Positions 30,832 to 42,225 of a stretch of DNA of 64,000 nucleotides are shown here, piece after piece (the first letter of the stretch is position 1; each line of letters starts with the position of its first letter). The position numbers and the translations under genes were made by a program. Under the pieces are notes generated by a model. It was given only the letters and a program-made list of their open reading frames with translations. It did no database searches and was not told the DNA's origin. Source of the stretch: Microbacterium sp. T2.11-28 (GTDB taxonomy: Bacteria > Actinomycetota > Actinomycetes > Actinomycetales > Microbacteriaceae); NCBI RefSeq assembly GCF_950097975.1, contig NZ_CATNHF010000028.1, positions 243,995 through 307,994 on the forward strand. Direction: 5' to 3'.

Positions 30832-33726
30832 GTGCCCATCGTCCCCGTCGCCTCCCCGTCGAAACTCAGTGTCCGTGGTGCCCGCGTGCACAACCTCAAG
30901 GACGTCGACCTCGATCTCCCTCGCGACTCGCTCGTCGTCTTCACGGGACTCTCCGGGTCGGGCAAGTCCAGTCTCGCCTTCGACACGATCTTCGCCGAGG
31001 GGCAGCGCCGCTACGTCGAGTCCCTGAGCTCGTACGCCCGCCAGTTCCTCGGCCAGGTCGATCGCCCCGACGTCGACTTCATCGAAGGCCTCAGCCCCGC
31101 GGTCTCGATCGACCAGAAGTCGACCAACCGCAACCCGCGCTCGACCGTCGGCACGATCACCGAGATCCACGACTACATGCGTCTGCTGTGGGCGCGCATC
31201 GGCGTGCCGCACTGCCCCGAGTGCGGCGAGCGGATCCAGCGTCAGACCGTGCAGCAGATCGCCGATCAGCTCGCGGAGCTGCCCGAGCGGACGCGGTACC
31301 AGATCGTCGCTCCCGTCGTGACGCAGAAGAAGGGCGAGTTCGTCGACCTCTTCAAGGAGCTCTCCGCGAAGGGGTACGCACGTGCGGTCGTGGACGGCGA
31401 GCTCGTCCAGCTGGCCGAGCCTCCGGTGCTCAAGAAGAGCTACAAGCACGACATCGCCGTGGTGGTCGACCGGCTGGTGGCGGCTCCGGATCTGCTCGGC
31501 CGCATCACGGACTCCGTCGAGACGGCGCTGGGTCTGGCCGGCGGAGTCATGCAGGTCAACTTCGTCGACGAAGAGGGCGACGCCGCGTGGCAGAACTACT
31601 CGGAGAAGCTCGCGTGCCCCAACGGCCACGCGCTGCAGCTGACCGAGATCGAGCCTCGCACCTTCTCGTTCAACGCCCCGTTCGGTGCGTGCCCCGCGTG
31701 CTCGGGGCTCGGCACCCGGATGTCCGTCGACGTCGACCTGCTGCTCGGCGATGACGAACTGTCGATCAACGAGGGAGCGATCCTGCCGTGGACGACCCAG
31801 GGCAAGGGGCTCTTCCAGTACTACGAGCGCCTGCTGGTGGGGCTCGCCGACGACCTCGACTTCTCGCTCGACACCCCGTGGCGCGACCTTCCCGATCGTG
31901 TGAAGGATGCGGTGCTGCGCGGCGAGAACTTCAAGGTCACGGTGCGGTGGAAGAACCGCTACGGCCGCGAGATGCGCTACACCTCCGGCTTCGAGGGCGT
32001 CATCCCCTACATCGAGCGCCAGTACAGCCAGGCCGAGTCCGACACCCAGCGGCAGCGCTGGTCGGAGTACCTGCGTGAGGTGCCGTGCCCGGTCTGCAAC
32101 GGCGACCGCCTGAAGCCCGAGGTCCTCGCGGTGCTCGTGCACGGGCAGTCGATCGCCGGCGCCTCGCGCATGAGCCTGGGCGAGGCGCAGGCCTATTTCG
32201 CCGACCTCGAGCTGACCGACCGCGAGGCACACATCGCCGCGGCGGTGCTGCGCGAGATCCGCGCCCGGCTCGACTTCCTCATCCAGGTCGGCCTCAACTA
32301 TCTGAGCCTCAGCCGCTCCGCAGGATCGCTGTCGGGCGGAGAGGCGCAGCGCATCCGTCTGGCCACTCAGATCGGCTCGGGACTCACCGGCGTGCTGTAC
32401 GTGCTCGACGAGCCGTCCATCGGACTGCATCAGCGCGACAACCGGCGGCTCATCGAGACGCTCGTGCGGCTGAAGAGCCTCGGCAACACGCTGATCGTCG
32501 TGGAGCACGACGAGGAGACCATCGACGCGGCGGACTGGGTGGTCGACATCGGACCTCGCGCGGGTGTGCACGGTGGCGAAGTCGTCCACTCGGGACCGCT
32601 CGCGTCGCTGCTTCAGGAGGAGCGCTCGCTCACCGGGGCCTACCTCAGCGGTCGTCGCTCCATCGAGACTCCCACCCGTCGGCGCAAGATCGACAAGAAG
32701 CGCATGGTCACGGTCGTCGGCGCTCGCGAGAACAACCTCAAGAACGTGACGGTGGACTTCCCGCTCGGAGTGCTCACGGCGGTGACCGGAGTCAGCGGGT
32801 CGGGCAAGTCGACGCTCGTGAACGGCATCCTCTACGAAGTGCTCGCCACGAAGCTCAACGGCGCGCGCCGGGTCGCAGGCAAGCACACGCGGGTCACCGG
32901 CCTCGACAACCTCGACAAGGTGGTGCACGTCGACCAGGCGCCGATCGGTCGCACCCCCCGATCGAACCCGGCCACCTACACCGGCGTGTTCGACCGCGTG
33001 CGCACGCTGTTCAGCGAGACGCCCGAAGCGAAGGCGCGCGGCTACCAACCGGGACGGTTCAGCTTCAACGTCAAGGGCGGGCGCTGCGAGGCGTGCTCCG
33101 GTGACGGCACGATCAAGATCGAGATGAACTTCCTGCCCGACGTCTACGTCGACTGCGAGGTCTGCCACGGCAAGCGCTACAACCGCGACACCCTGGCCGT
33201 CCACTACAAGGGCAAGAACATCGCCGAGGTGCTCGACATGCCGATCGCCGAGGCCGCCGAGTTCTTCGAGCCCATCCAGGCCATCCACCGCTACCTGAAG
33301 ACGCTCGTCGACGTGGGGCTGGGATACGTGCGGCTGGGACAGTCGGCGACCACGTTGTCGGGTGGGGAGGCCCAGCGGGTGAAGCTGGCGACCGAGCTGC
33401 AGCGTCGGTCGAACGGACGCAGCATCTACGTGCTGGACGAGCCGACCACGGGTCTGCACTTCGAGGACGTCAGCCGTCTTCTCGAGGTGCTCGGCGGGCT
33501 GGTCGACAAGGGCAACACCGTGATCGTGATCGAGCACAACCTCGACGTCATCAAGTCGAGCGACTGGGTCATCGATCTGGGACCCGAGGGAGGGGCCGGC
33601 GGCGGGCAGATCGTCGCCACGGGCACCCCCGAGCAGGTGGCGACCGTACCCGAGAGCCACACCGGCGCGTTCCTGGCCGAGATCCTCCCGGCGAGCAGGA
33701 CGGCGACTGCGCGCAAGGCGGGCTGA
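30832..33726 (+). CDS. uvrA: Excinuclease ABC subunit A
   Basis: 964-residue ATPase that finds DNA damage and loads UvrB. Both ABC cassettes are complete: first Walker [13 protein letters not shown] near residue 45 with signature [14 protein letters not shown] near 500, second Walker [16 protein letters not shown] near 655 with signature [14 protein letters not shown] near 845. Zinc modules are present ([15 protein letters not shown] region and [16 protein letters not shown] with CEVCHGKRY). Length is typical. GTG at 30832 with a -10 hexamer 6 bases upstream. uvrC starts one base after its stop, so the two are co-transcribed. Confidence 0.98.
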   Translation: MPIVPVASPSKLSVRGARVHNLKDVDLDLPRDSLVVFTGLSGSGKSSLAFDTIFAEGQRRYVESLSSYARQFLGQVDRPDVDFIEGLSPAVSIDQKSTNRNPRSTVGTITEIHDYMRLLWARIGVPHCPECGERIQRQTVQQIADQLAELPERTRYQIVAPVVTQKKGEFVDLFKELSAKGYARAVVDGELVQLAEPPVLKKSYKHDIAVVVDRLVAAPDLLGRITDSVETALGLAGGVMQVNFVDEEGDAAWQNYSEKLACPNGHALQLTEIEPRTFSFNAPFGACPACSGLGTRMSVDVDLLLGDDELSINEGAILPWTTQGKGLFQYYERLLVGLADDLDFSLDTPWRDLPDRVKDAVLRGENFKVTVRWKNRYGREMRYTSGFEGVIPYIERQYSQAESDTQRQRWSEYLREVPCPVCNGDRLKPEVLAVLVHGQSIAGASRMSLGEAQAYFADLELTDREAHIAAAVLREIRARLDFLIQVGLNYLSLSRSAGSLSGGEAQRIRLATQIGSGLTGVLYVLDEPSIGLHQRDNRRLIETLVRLKSLGNTLIVVEHDEETIDAADWVVDIGPRAGVHGGEVVHSGPLASLLQEERSLTGAYLSGRRSIETPTRRRKIDKKRMVTVVGARENNLKNVTVDFPLGVLTAVTGVSGSGKSTLVNGILYEVLATKLNGARRVAGKHTRVTGLDNLDKVVHVDQAPIGRTPRSNPATYTGVFDRVRTLFSETPEAKARGYQPGRFSFNVKGGRCEACSGDGTIKIEMNFLPDVYVDCEVCHGKRYNRDTLAVHYKGKNIAEVLDMPIAEAAEFFEPIQAIHRYLKTLVDVGLGYVRLGQSATTLSGGEAQRVKLATELQRRSNGRSIYVLDEPTTGLHFEDVSRLLEVLGGLVDKGNTVIVIEHNLDVIKSSDWVIDLGPEGGAGGGQIVATGTPEQVATVPESHTGAFLAEILPASRTATARKAG

Positions 33727-33727
33727 G

Positions 33728-35632
33728 ATGGCCTCGGCGCTGCCGTACAAGCCGAAGCCGGGGGAGATCCCCACCGATCCCGGTGTCTATCGCTTCCGCG
33801 ATGCCGACGGCCGGGTGCTGTACGTGGGCAAGGCGAAGAACCTCCGGGCTCGCCTGTCCAACTACTTCGCCCCGCTGCGCACGCTCCACGAGCGCACCCG
33901 CCGGATGGTGACGACGGCCGCATCCGTCGAGTGGACGGTCGTGGCGACGGACGTGGACTCGCTCCAGCTCGAGTACATGTGGATCCAGGAGTTCTCGCCG
34001 CCGTTCAACGTGCGGTACAAGGACGACAAGTCCTACCCCTACATGGCCGTCACGCTCGCCGACGAGGCGCCGCGGGTGATCGTCACGCGCAACCGGCGCA
34101 TTCCGGGGGCCAAGTATTTCGGGCCGTATCCGAAGGTCTGGGCCGTGCACGACACGATCGACCTGATGATCAAGGTCTTCCCCATCCGCACCTGCAGTGA
34201 CGCCTCGTACAAGAAGGCGATGTCCACCGGGCGGCCCTGCTTCCCCGGCCAGATCGGCCGATGCGGCGGACCGTGCTCGATGCGGGTCAGCATCGAGGAG
34301 CACCGGGCGATCGTCGACGACTTCGTGGCGTTCATGTCCGGCGGAGACCAGCGGTTCACGCGGGAGCTCAGTGCGCGCATGCGCGAGGCGGCCGCCGCGA
34401 TGGACTACGAGTCGGCCGCGGTGTACCGCGACAAGCTCCAGGCCATCGACGCCGTCCTCAACCGCAGCGCACTCGTGCTCGCCGAGGACACCGACGCCGA
34501 CCTGTTCGGCATCGCAGAGGACGAGCTGTCGGCCGCGGTGCAGCACTTCGTGATCCGCGGCGGACGGGTGCGCGGAGTGCGGGCCACCACCATCGACAAG
34601 GAGCTCGACATCTCGGGCGCGGACCTGGTCGATCAGGTACTGCAGCGCACCTACGGCGATGCGCCGGCCGCCGACATCCCGCGTCAGGTGCTCGTCCCGA
34701 CCCTCCCCGAGGACGCCGCCGAGCTCGAGGCATGGCTGCAGTCGCGACGCGGCAAGCGGGTCTCCGTGCAGGTGGCCCAGCGCGGGCGCAAGGCCGAACT
34801 CATGAAGACCGCGAACCTCAACGCCCGCCAGGCGCTGCTGCTGCACAAGACCCGCCGGACGAGCGACTACACCGCCCGCACGCGCGCGCTCACCGATCTG
34901 CAGGAGGCGCTCGGCATGAGCGAGGCGCCGCTGCGGATCGAGTGCTTCGACGTCTCGCACCTCAGCGGGACGAACGTGGTCGCCTCGATGGTGGTCTTCG
35001 AGGACGGGCTGGCCCGCAAGGACCAGTACCGCTCGTTCGGCGTGCCGGAGACCACCGACGACACCGACTCGATCTATCAGGTGCTGCGCCGGCGGCTGGC
35101 TCACGTCGACGCCGACGAGCGCGAGGAGGCCGAGGCCGATCCGACCGCCGACGGTGAAGAGGCCCCCGTCGTCACCTCGCGCAAGCGCCCGCGATTCGCC
35201 TACCGCCCGCAGCTCCTGGTCGTCGACGGCGGGCAGCCCCAGGTGGAGGCGGCCGCTCGTGCGCTGCGCGACGCGGGCCACGAGGACATCGCACTCTGCG
35301 GGATCGCGAAGCGCCTGGAGGAGGTCTGGCTGCCGGGGGAGGAGTACCCGGTGATCCTGCCGCGCACCTCCGAGGCCCTCTACCTGCTCCAACGGCTCCG
35401 CGACGAAGCCCACCGCTTCGCCATCACGCATCAGCGCAAGCGGCGCAAGCGGGACATCAGCTCGGTCCTCAGCGAGGTGCCGGGTCTGGGGGACGCCCGG
35501 ATCAAAGCGCTGCTGCGGCACTTCGGATCGGTGACGGCCTTGCGTCAGGCGTCCCCCGAGGAGATCGCCGAGCTGCCCGGCATCGGGCCCAAGCTGGCGG
35601 CCTCGATCCACCGGCATCTCGCCGCCGGCTGA
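33728..35632 (+). CDS. uvrC: Excinuclease ABC subunit C
   Basis: 634-residue nuclease that makes both cuts in nucleotide excision repair. The GIY-YIG domain is at about 15-95 (DPGVYRFRD and [14 protein letters not shown]), the UVR domain that meets UvrB at about 205-240, the RNase H-like 3' half with [20 protein letters not shown] and VVDGGQPQ at about 400-510, and the C-terminal helix-hairpin-helix pair ([20 protein letters not shown] and [12 protein letters not shown]). A charged insert rich in Glu and Asp (about 455-480) is variable in the family. It starts one base after uvrA. Confidence 0.97.
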   Translation: MASALPYKPKPGEIPTDPGVYRFRDADGRVLYVGKAKNLRARLSNYFAPLRTLHERTRRMVTTAASVEWTVVATDVDSLQLEYMWIQEFSPPFNVRYKDDKSYPYMAVTLADEAPRVIVTRNRRIPGAKYFGPYPKVWAVHDTIDLMIKVFPIRTCSDASYKKAMSTGRPCFPGQIGRCGGPCSMRVSIEEHRAIVDDFVAFMSGGDQRFTRELSARMREAAAAMDYESAAVYRDKLQAIDAVLNRSALVLAEDTDADLFGIAEDELSAAVQHFVIRGGRVRGVRATTIDKELDISGADLVDQVLQRTYGDAPAADIPRQVLVPTLPEDAAELEAWLQSRRGKRVSVQVAQRGRKAELMKTANLNARQALLLHKTRRTSDYTARTRALTDLQEALGMSEAPLRIECFDVSHLSGTNVVASMVVFEDGLARKDQYRSFGVPETTDDTDSIYQVLRRRLAHVDADEREEAEADPTADGEEAPVVTSRKRPRFAYRPQLLVVDGGQPQVEAAARALRDAGHEDIALCGIAKRLEEVWLPGEEYPVILPRTSEALYLLQRLRDEAHRFAITHQRKRRKRDISSVLSEVPGLGDARIKALLRHFGSVTALRQASPEEIAELPGIGPKLAASIHRHLAAG

Positions 35633-35687
35633 GCGGAAGCGCCCGCCGGCAGTCGGTAGGCTGGGGGTGACGAGAACGGGAGATCAC

Positions 35688-36557
35688 GTGACGGACGCGG
35701 CAGGCGAGGTCCTGATCGTCACCGGCATGTCCGGCGCGGGACGCACCACCGCCGCCAACGCCCTCGAGGACATCGGCTGGTACGTCGTCGACAACCTCCC
35801 GCCGCTCATGCTCCGCCCCATGCTGGAGATGTCCGAGGCCGCCGCCGGCGCGATGCCGAAGGTCGCGGCCGTCGTCGATGTGCGCGGTCGAGAGCTGTTC
35901 GGCGCCCTCCCCGCGGTCACCCAGGCGCTGCGCGCCGGGCGGCCCCTTCGGGTGCTGTTCCTGGATGCCTCCGACGACGTGCTGGTCCGCCGGTTCGAGT
36001 CGGTGCGCCGCCCGCATCCCCTCCAGGGCGACGGCACGATCCTCGACGGCATCCGTCGCGAGCGCGAGCAGCTGGCCGCCATCCGCGAGGGCGCCGACCT
36101 CATCGTGGACACGAGCGAGCTCAACATCCACCAATTGGCCACCCGGATCCTGGACCTGTTCCGCGAGCAGGGCGAGGCACGGCACACGGTCACGGTGATG
36201 AGCTTCGGCTTCAAGTACGGCCTCCCCACCGACGTGGACCTCGTCGCCGACATGCGCTTCCTGCCCAACCCGTTCTGGGTCCCCGAGCTGCGTCCGCACA
36301 CCGGCGAGGACGAGACCGTTCGCGACTACGTCCTCTCGCAGCAGGGCGCCGTCGAGTTCATCGAGGCCTACGCGGCGGCGCTGCGCCCCGTGCTCGAGGG
36401 GTACCAGCGAGAGAACAAGCAGCACTCGGTGGTCGCCGTCGGCTGCACGGGCGGCAAGCACCGGTCCGTCGTGACGGTCAACGAGCTCGCCCGCCGCCTC
36501 GCCGACGTGCCCGGTGTGGCCGTCCGCGTGAAACACCGAGACCTGGGCCGCGAGTAG
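35688..36557 (+). CDS. rapZ: RapZ/YvcJ-family nucleotide-binding protein
   Basis: 289-residue P-loop protein of the RapZ (YvcJ) family. The N-terminal nucleotide fold has VTGMSGAGRTTAANALED, in which the Walker A Lys is Arg, a change common in actinobacterial members. The C-terminal half carries FGFKYGLPTDVDLVADMRFLPNPFW, GCTGGKHRSVV and NELARRLA, the parts that bind small RNA or metabolites in enterobacterial RapZ. GTG at 35688 is preferred over the GTG at 35667 because of GGGAGA upstream and TAGGCT at 35657-35662. It lies between uvrC and whiA, where it is conserved in actinobacteria. Confidence 0.93.
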   Translation: MTDAAGEVLIVTGMSGAGRTTAANALEDIGWYVVDNLPPLMLRPMLEMSEAAAGAMPKVAAVVDVRGRELFGALPAVTQALRAGRPLRVLFLDASDDVLVRRFESVRRPHPLQGDGTILDGIRREREQLAAIREGADLIVDTSELNIHQLATRILDLFREQGEARHTVTVMSFGFKYGLPTDVDLVADMRFLPNPFWVPELRPHTGEDETVRDYVLSQQGAVEFIEAYAAALRPVLEGYQRENKQHSVVAVGCTGGKHRSVVTVNELARRLADVPGVAVRVKHRDLGRE

Positions 36558-36560
36558 GCT
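36555..36560 (+). promoter_or_regulatory. -10 element of whiA within the rapZ stop
   Basis: TAGGCT (36555-36560) starts at the TAG stop of rapZ and would give a leader of about 50 bases before whiA at 36618, which has CCGAAGGA as ribosome site. Confidence 0.35.
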
Positions 36561-36617
36561 GGAACCTCTCCGCGGCTCACCCCGCGTGACCTCCCCGCCC
36601 CCGACCGAAGGACCGCC

Positions 36618-37595
36618 GTGCCGTTGACCGCTGACGTGAAGATCGAGTTGGCGGCGGTGCGTGACCCCCGGCCCACGGCCCGCGTGGCTGAGCTGACCGC
36701 GCTGCTCCGATTCTCCGGAGGGCTGCACTCCATCGCCGGTCGTGTGGCCGTCGAAGCCGAGCTGGAGACCGAGGCGCTGGCCCGTCGGGTGGCGCGCGAG
36801 CTCATGGAGATCTACGGCGTGCGGCCCGAACTCGCCCACGTCCAGGCCTCCGGCGGACGCGCCGGCGGTCACTTCGCAGTCCGCGTGATCGACGGCGGCG
36901 AAACCCTCGCGCGCCAGACGGGCCTCCTCGACCAGCGGCGCCGCCCCGTCCGCGGCCTGCCGAACCGTCTCACCACGGGCTCCCGCGGCGACCTCGCGGC
37001 GATCTGGCGCGGTGCCTTCCTCGCCTCGGGCGCGCTGTCCGAGCCGGGGCGCTCGGCCGCGCTCGAGATCGCCTGCCCGTCGCCCGAAGCCGCGATGGCC
37101 CTCGTGGGGGCCGCTCACCGCCTCGGGATCGCGGCGAAGGCGCGGGAGGTGCGCGGTGCGCCGCGCGTCGTGGTGCGCGACGGCGAGGCGATCCGCACGG
37201 CCCTCGCGGAGATGGGGGCCGCCCGCACCGCCAGCGCGTGGGAGGAGCTCCGCCAGCGCCGGGAGGTGCGCGCCGGCGTCAACCGCCTCGTCAACTTCGA
37301 CGATGCGAACCTCCGCCGGTCGGCCCAGGCCGCGGTGGCGGCGTGCGCCCGGGTGGAGCGCGCGCTCGAGATCCTGGGCGACGAGGTTCCCGACCACCTC
37401 CGAGAGGCGGGTGACCTCCGGCTGGCCCACCGCGATGCGAGCCTCGACGAGCTCGGGCATCACGCGGATCCGCCGCTCACGAAGGACGCGGTGGCCGGGC
37501 GCATCCGACGACTCCTGGCGATGGCCGACAAGAAGGCCGCTGCCGAGGGCATCCCCGACACGGAGTCCGCCGTCCCCGCCGGTCTCGAGGATTGA
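36618..37595 (+). CDS. whiA: DNA-binding protein WhiA
   Basis: 325-residue regulator found in nearly all Gram-positive bacteria; in Streptomyces it works with WhiB to control sporulation, in others it affects division and chromosome matters. The N-terminal and central parts are the two LAGLIDADG-like halves ([28 protein letters not shown]), without nuclease residues. The C-terminal helix-turn-helix is at about 245-320 ([43 protein letters not shown]). GTG at 36618. No yvcK gene lies between rapZ and whiA, where many actinobacteria have one. Confidence 0.96.
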   Translation: MPLTADVKIELAAVRDPRPTARVAELTALLRFSGGLHSIAGRVAVEAELETEALARRVARELMEIYGVRPELAHVQASGGRAGGHFAVRVIDGGETLARQTGLLDQRRRPVRGLPNRLTTGSRGDLAAIWRGAFLASGALSEPGRSAALEIACPSPEAAMALVGAAHRLGIAAKAREVRGAPRVVVRDGEAIRTALAEMGAARTASAWEELRQRREVRAGVNRLVNFDDANLRRSAQAAVAACARVERALEILGDEVPDHLREAGDLRLAHRDASLDELGHHADPPLTKDAVAGRIRRLLAMADKKAAAEGIPDTESAVPAGLED

Positions 37596-37601
37596 CCCGG
37601 T

Positions 37602-37645
37602 AACACCGGCCTCCGACGGGAAGCAACCCCCTGTGTCCGGTGTTG
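37602..37645 (+). terminator. Possible hairpin after whiA
   Basis: AACACCGG (37602-37609) pairs with CCGGTGTT (37638-37645) around a 28-base loop. It lies 7 bases after the whiA stop and before the sodA promoter, so it may end transcription, but the loop is long and no T tract follows. Confidence 0.35.
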
Positions 37646-37654
37646 GGGATCAAT

Positions 37655-37660
37655 AGGATG
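37655..37660 (+). promoter_or_regulatory. -10 element of sodA
   Basis: TAGGAT in TCAATAGGATGGGG gives a leader of about 65 bases before the ATG at 37730, which has GGAAGAAGAGAA as ribosome site. Confidence 0.4.
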
Positions 37661-37729
37661 GGGATGATCCCGTCCGACACGATGTCACCACGCCGCGCCC
37701 CGGTGCGGCACCGACAGGAAGAAGAGAAC

Positions 37730-38365
37730 ATGGCCACCTACACGCTTCCCGAGCTCCCCTACGACTACGCGGCGCTGGAGCCGAGCATCAGCGGCAAGAT
37801 CATGGAGCTGCACCACTCCAAGCACCACCAGGCCTATGTCACCGGAGCCAACACGGCGCTCGAGCAGCTGGCCGAGGCTCGCGAGTCGGGCAATCTCGCC
37901 AACGTCAACAAACTCGAGAAGGACCTCGCGTTCAACCTCGGCGGCCACGTCAACCACTCCATCTTCTGGACCAACCTCGCCCCGGCCGGCAACGGCGGCG
38001 GCGGACAGCCCGAGGGTGAGCTCAAGGCGGCGATCGACGAGTTCTTCGGCAGCTTCGAGAAGTTCCAGGCCCACTTCACCGCCGCTGCCACCGGCATCCA
38101 GGGCTCGGGCTGGGCGGTGCTCAGCTGGGACCCGATCGGGGCACAGCTCATCATCCAGCAGCTCTTCGACCAGCAGTCGAACACGGCGCAGGGCACCATC
38201 CCGATCTTCCAGCTCGACATGTGGGAGCACGCCTTCTACCTCGACTACCTGAACGTCAAGGCCGACTACGTCAAGGCCGCGTGGAACATCGCCAACTGGG
38301 GCAACGTCCAGGCCCGCTTTGACACGGCTCGCGAGAAGACCTCGGGGCTGCTGGTACTGTCATGA
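37730..38365 (+). CDS. sodA: Superoxide dismutase (Mn/Fe family)
   Basis: 211-residue iron/manganese-type superoxide dismutase. Metal ligands are in the usual places: the His of MELHHSKHHQAYV, the His in NLGGHVNHSIFW, and Asp and His in LDMWEHAFYLDY. The start MATYTLPELPYDYAALEP is the normal N-terminus without a signal peptide, so the enzyme acts in the cytosol. Whether it prefers Mn or Fe cannot be read safely; the family name in actinobacteria is usually Mn. The ATG has a purine-rich ribosome site, and its own promoter lies behind the whiA hairpin. Confidence 0.97.
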   Translation: MATYTLPELPYDYAALEPSISGKIMELHHSKHHQAYVTGANTALEQLAEARESGNLANVNKLEKDLAFNLGGHVNHSIFWTNLAPAGNGGGGQPEGELKAAIDEFFGSFEKFQAHFTAAATGIQGSGWAVLSWDPIGAQLIIQQLFDQQSNTAQGTIPIFQLDMWEHAFYLDYLNVKADYVKAAWNIANWGNVQARFDTAREKTSGLLVLS

Positions 38366-39481
<1,116 letters not shown>

Positions 39482-39490
39482 GGTAGAGCC

Positions 39491-40705
39491 ATGGCGCTGC
39501 GCACCCTCGATTCCCTGGGTTCGCTGGCCGGAAAGCGCGTCATCGTCCGTGTTGACTTCAACGTCCCCCTGAAGGACGGCGTCATCACGGACGATGGGCG
39601 TGTCCGGGCGGCACTTCCGACCCTGAACCACCTCATCAACCAGGGTGCGCGCGTCATCGCCTGCTCCCACCTCGGCCGCCCCGACGGCGCGCCCGACCCG
39701 AAGTACAGCCTCGAGCCGGTCGCCCAGCGGCTGTCCGAGCTGCTCGGCAAGCCCGTCGCGTTCGCGCGCGACACCGTCGGCACCTCCGCGCAGGAAGCGG
39801 TCGCGGCCCTGGAGGACGGCGACATCGCCGTCATCGAGAACCTCCGCTTCAACCCCGGCGAGACGGCCAAGGACGACGCGGAGCGCGCCGCCTTCGCCGC
39901 GGAGCTGGCAGCGCTCGGAGACGCGCTCGTCTCCGACGGGTTCGGCGTCGTGCACCGCAAGCAGGCATCGGTCTACGACCTGGCCGAGCTGCTCCCGTCG
40001 GCCGCGGGCTACCTCATCGAGAAGGAGGTCGACGTGCTCGACCGCCTGACCGAGAAGCCTGAGCGTCCCTATGCCGTCGTCCTCGGCGGCTCCAAGGTCA
40101 GCGACAAGCTGGGTGTGATCGAGCACCTGCTGCCGCGCGCCGACAAGATCCTCGTCGGCGGGGGGATGCTCTTCACCTTCCTCGCGGCGCTGGGTCACAA
40201 GGTGGGCAAGAGCCTGCTCGAGGCCGACCAGATCGACACGGTGAAGGGCTACATCGCCGACGCGCAGGAGCGCGGCGTCGAGCTGCTCCTGCCGGTGGAC
40301 GCGGTCATGGCCGCCGGCTTCGCCGCCGACGCCGACCACGTGGTCGCCGCCGCGGACGCGCTGGAGGACACCCCGTTCGGGGCCGACGGCATGGGCCTGG
40401 ACATCGGACCCGAGACGGCGGCGCTGTTCGCCGAGGCCGTCCGCGGGTCGAAGACCGTCTTCTGGAACGGCCCGATGGGCGTGTTCGAGATGCCCGCGTT
40501 CGCCGCGGGAACGAAGACCGTGGCCCAGGCGCTCACCGAGGTCGACGGGCTGTCCGTCGTCGGCGGGGGAGACTCGGCGGCCGCCGTGCGCCAGCTCGGC
40601 TTCCCCGACGACGCCTTCGGTCACATCTCGACCGGTGGCGGTGCAAGCCTCGAGTTCCTCGAAGGCAAGAAGCTTCCCGGATTGGAGATCCTCGGATGGC
40701 AGTGA
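39491..40705 (+). CDS. pgk: Phosphoglycerate kinase
   Basis: 404-residue kinase that makes ATP from 1,3-bisphosphoglycerate. Family motifs are [13 protein letters not shown] near residue 22, [36 protein letters not shown], and the C-terminal [13 protein letters not shown] and [24 protein letters not shown] at 39491 with GAGG upstream. The stop lies 10 bases inside tpiA, so translation of the two is coupled. Confidence 0.97.
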   Translation: MALRTLDSLGSLAGKRVIVRVDFNVPLKDGVITDDGRVRAALPTLNHLINQGARVIACSHLGRPDGAPDPKYSLEPVAQRLSELLGKPVAFARDTVGTSAQEAVAALEDGDIAVIENLRFNPGETAKDDAERAAFAAELAALGDALVSDGFGVVHRKQASVYDLAELLPSAAGYLIEKEVDVLDRLTEKPERPYAVVLGGSKVSDKLGVIEHLLPRADKILVGGGMLFTFLAALGHKVGKSLLEADQIDTVKGYIADAQERGVELLLPVDAVMAAGFAADADHVVAAADALEDTPFGADGMGLDIGPETAALFAEAVRGSKTVFWNGPMGVFEMPAFAAGTKTVAQALTEVDGLSVVGGGDSAAAVRQLGFPDDAFGHISTGGGASLEFLEGKKLPGLEILGWQ

Positions 40706-41484
40706 TCAGAAAGCCCCTCATCGCCGGCAACTGGAAGATGAACCTCGACCACCTGCAGGCGGTCGCGTTCGTCCAGAAGCTGCACTGGACGCTGAAGGAC
40801 GCCAAGCACGAGGACGACACCGTGGAGGTGGCGGTGTTCCCGCCGTTCACCGACATCCGCACGGTGCAGACCCTGCTCGACGCCGACAAGATCCCGTTCG
40901 CGCTCGGCGCGCAGGACCTTTCGGCGCACGATGCCGGCGCCTACACCGGCGAAGTCTCCGGCGCGTTCCTGAAGAAGCTCGACGTGGGCTACGTGATCAT
41001 CGGACACTCCGAGCGCCGCGAGTACCACCACGAGAGCGACGAGCTCGTGGCGGCCAAGGTGCAGGCGGCCCTGCGACACGGCCTGGTACCGGTGGTCTGC
41101 GTCGGCGAGACGCTCGAGCAGCGCGAGCAGTCGGGGCCGACGGCGGTCTCGGTCGCCCAGCTGCGCGCGGCACTGCAGGGTGTCCCCGCCGACGCGGACG
41201 TGGTCGTCGCGTACGAGCCGGTGTGGGCCATCGGCACGGGGCAGGTCGCCTCGCCCGAGCAGGCTCAGGAAGTCTGCGCGGCCCTGCGCGAGGTCATCGC
41301 CGACGTCCTCGGCGGCGAGGCGGCGGAGCGCACCCGTGTGCTGTACGGCGGCTCGGTGAAGTCCGGCAACATCGCCAGCTTCATGCGCGAGCCGGATGTC
41401 GACGGCGCCCTCGTCGGGGGAGCGAGTCTACTCGCCGACGAGTTCGCGGCGATCATCCGCTACCAGAAGCACGTCGGGGTCTGA
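40696..41484 (+). CDS. tpiA: Triose-phosphate isomerase
   Basis: 262-residue TIM-barrel enzyme interconverting dihydroxyacetone phosphate and glyceraldehyde 3-phosphate. Catalytic residues are visible: Lys in [10 protein letters not shown], His in [11 protein letters not shown], and Glu in [12 protein letters not shown]; the phosphate loop is [12 protein letters not shown] at 40696 overlaps the end of pgk by 10 bases. It is followed by a strong hairpin and the separate secG-rbpA unit. Confidence 0.97.
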   Translation: MAVIRKPLIAGNWKMNLDHLQAVAFVQKLHWTLKDAKHEDDTVEVAVFPPFTDIRTVQTLLDADKIPFALGAQDLSAHDAGAYTGEVSGAFLKKLDVGYVIIGHSERREYHHESDELVAAKVQAALRHGLVPVVCVGETLEQREQSGPTAVSVAQLRAALQGVPADADVVVAYEPVWAIGTGQVASPEQAQEVCAALREVIADVLGGEAAERTRVLYGGSVKSGNIASFMREPDVDGALVGGASLLADEFAAIIRYQKHVGV

Positions 41485-41504
41485 CAGGCAGACCCCGCGA
41501 CGTT

Positions 41505-41542
41505 CCGGCTGGTGCGGCGCCGACTCGTGCCGCACCAGCCGG
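41505..41542 (+). terminator. Hairpin after tpiA, abutting the secG promoter
   Basis: A perfect 14-base-pair stem (arms 41505-41518 and 41529-41542, loop of 10) made of CCGGCTGGTGCGGC and its complement. It lies 20 bases after the tpiA stop. No T tract follows; instead TATACT, the secG -10, starts at the next base, so terminator and promoter touch. Confidence 0.6.
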
Positions 41543-41548
41543 TATACT
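41543..41548 (+). promoter_or_regulatory. -10 element of secG-rbpA
   Basis: TATACT in CCGGTATACTCG is close to the TATAAT consensus. The right arm of the preceding hairpin fills the -35 spacer. The leader of about 40 bases includes GAAAGG before the GTG at 41594. Confidence 0.55.
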
Positions 41549-41593
41549 CGACCCTTGTGCGCCTCCATGGGCGCCGCGAAAGGCAACTCGACT

Positions 41594-41842
41594 GTGGACA
41601 TCATCGCGCTCGTGCTGCAGGTGCTGCTGGGGATCACCAGCCTCCTGCTGACGCTCCTGATCCTCCTGCACAAGGGTCGCGGTGGCGGCCTGTCCGACAT
41701 GTTCGGCGGCGGCATGAGCTCCGCCCTCGGATCCTCGGGCCTCGCCGAGCGCAACCTCAACCGGTTCACGATCGTGCTCGCCCTCGTCTGGTTCGTCGCG
41801 ATCGTCGCTCTCGGTCTCATCACGAAGTTCCAGGGCATCTGA
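41594..41842 (+). CDS. secG: Preprotein translocase subunit SecG
   Basis: 82-residue integral membrane subunit of the Sec channel, with two helices (IIALVLQVLLGITSLLLTLLILLHK and RFTIVLALVWFVAIVALGLI) joined by the Gly-rich, SecG-typical loop GGGLSDMFGGGMSSAL. GTG at 41594 has GAAAGG upstream. The stop overlaps the rbpA start by one base (TGATG), so the two are co-translated. The neighbourhood gap-pgk-tpiA-secG-rbpA is common in actinobacteria. Confidence 0.93.
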   Translation: MDIIALVLQVLLGITSLLLTLLILLHKGRGGGLSDMFGGGMSSALGSSGLAERNLNRFTIVLALVWFVAIVALGLITKFQGI

Positions 41843-42198
41843 TGGCCACCGGAGGCAACGCGATCCGCGGCACCCGGGTGGGTGCCGGCCCCATGGGCGA
41901 GCAGGACCACGGGCACCACGCCGACCGCGTCGCCGTGTCCTACTGGGACGCGCTCGGCAACGAGACCGTCCGCTACTTCGCGGCCGGGATCGCCGAGGAG
42001 GAGATCCCCGAGGTCATCGACTCGCCCCACTCCGGACTTCCCGCCGGCCGCGACAAGGCCAACCCGCCGGCGGTCGCCAAGACCGAGCCCTACAAGACGC
42101 ACCTCGCCTACGTGAAGGAGCGCCGCACCGACGAAGAGGCCGAGGCTCTCCTCGGTGACGCGCTGCAGCAGCTCCGCGAGCGCCGCGGCCAGGACTGA
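41842..42198 (+). CDS. rbpA: RNA polymerase-binding protein RbpA
   Basis: 118-residue actinobacterial transcription factor that binds the principal sigma factor and RNA polymerase and stabilises open complexes. The N-terminal tail GGNAIRGTRVGAGPMGE and the sigma-interacting C-terminal part TEPYKTHLAYVKERRTDEEAEALL match the family closely. The central core has no cysteine at all; the Cys residues that bind zinc in Streptomyces RbpA are replaced (for example by IDSPHSGLPAGRD). ATG at 41842 overlaps the secG stop. It converges with the pgl operon. Confidence 0.94.
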   Translation: MATGGNAIRGTRVGAGPMGEQDHGHHADRVAVSYWDALGNETVRYFAAGIAEEEIPEVIDSPHSGLPAGRDKANPPAVAKTEPYKTHLAYVKERRTDEEAEALLGDALQQLRERRGQD

Positions 42199-42225
42199 TT
42201 CTCCGGCCGGTCTCCGGCGCCCGGC

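Noticed and set aside
30289..33774. A minus-strand open frame of more than 1,100 codons opposite uvrA
   Set aside because: It is an antisense shadow produced by the strong G/C third-position bias of uvrA; composition is low-complexity (Arg, Glu, Asp, His, Val repeats) and there are no domains.
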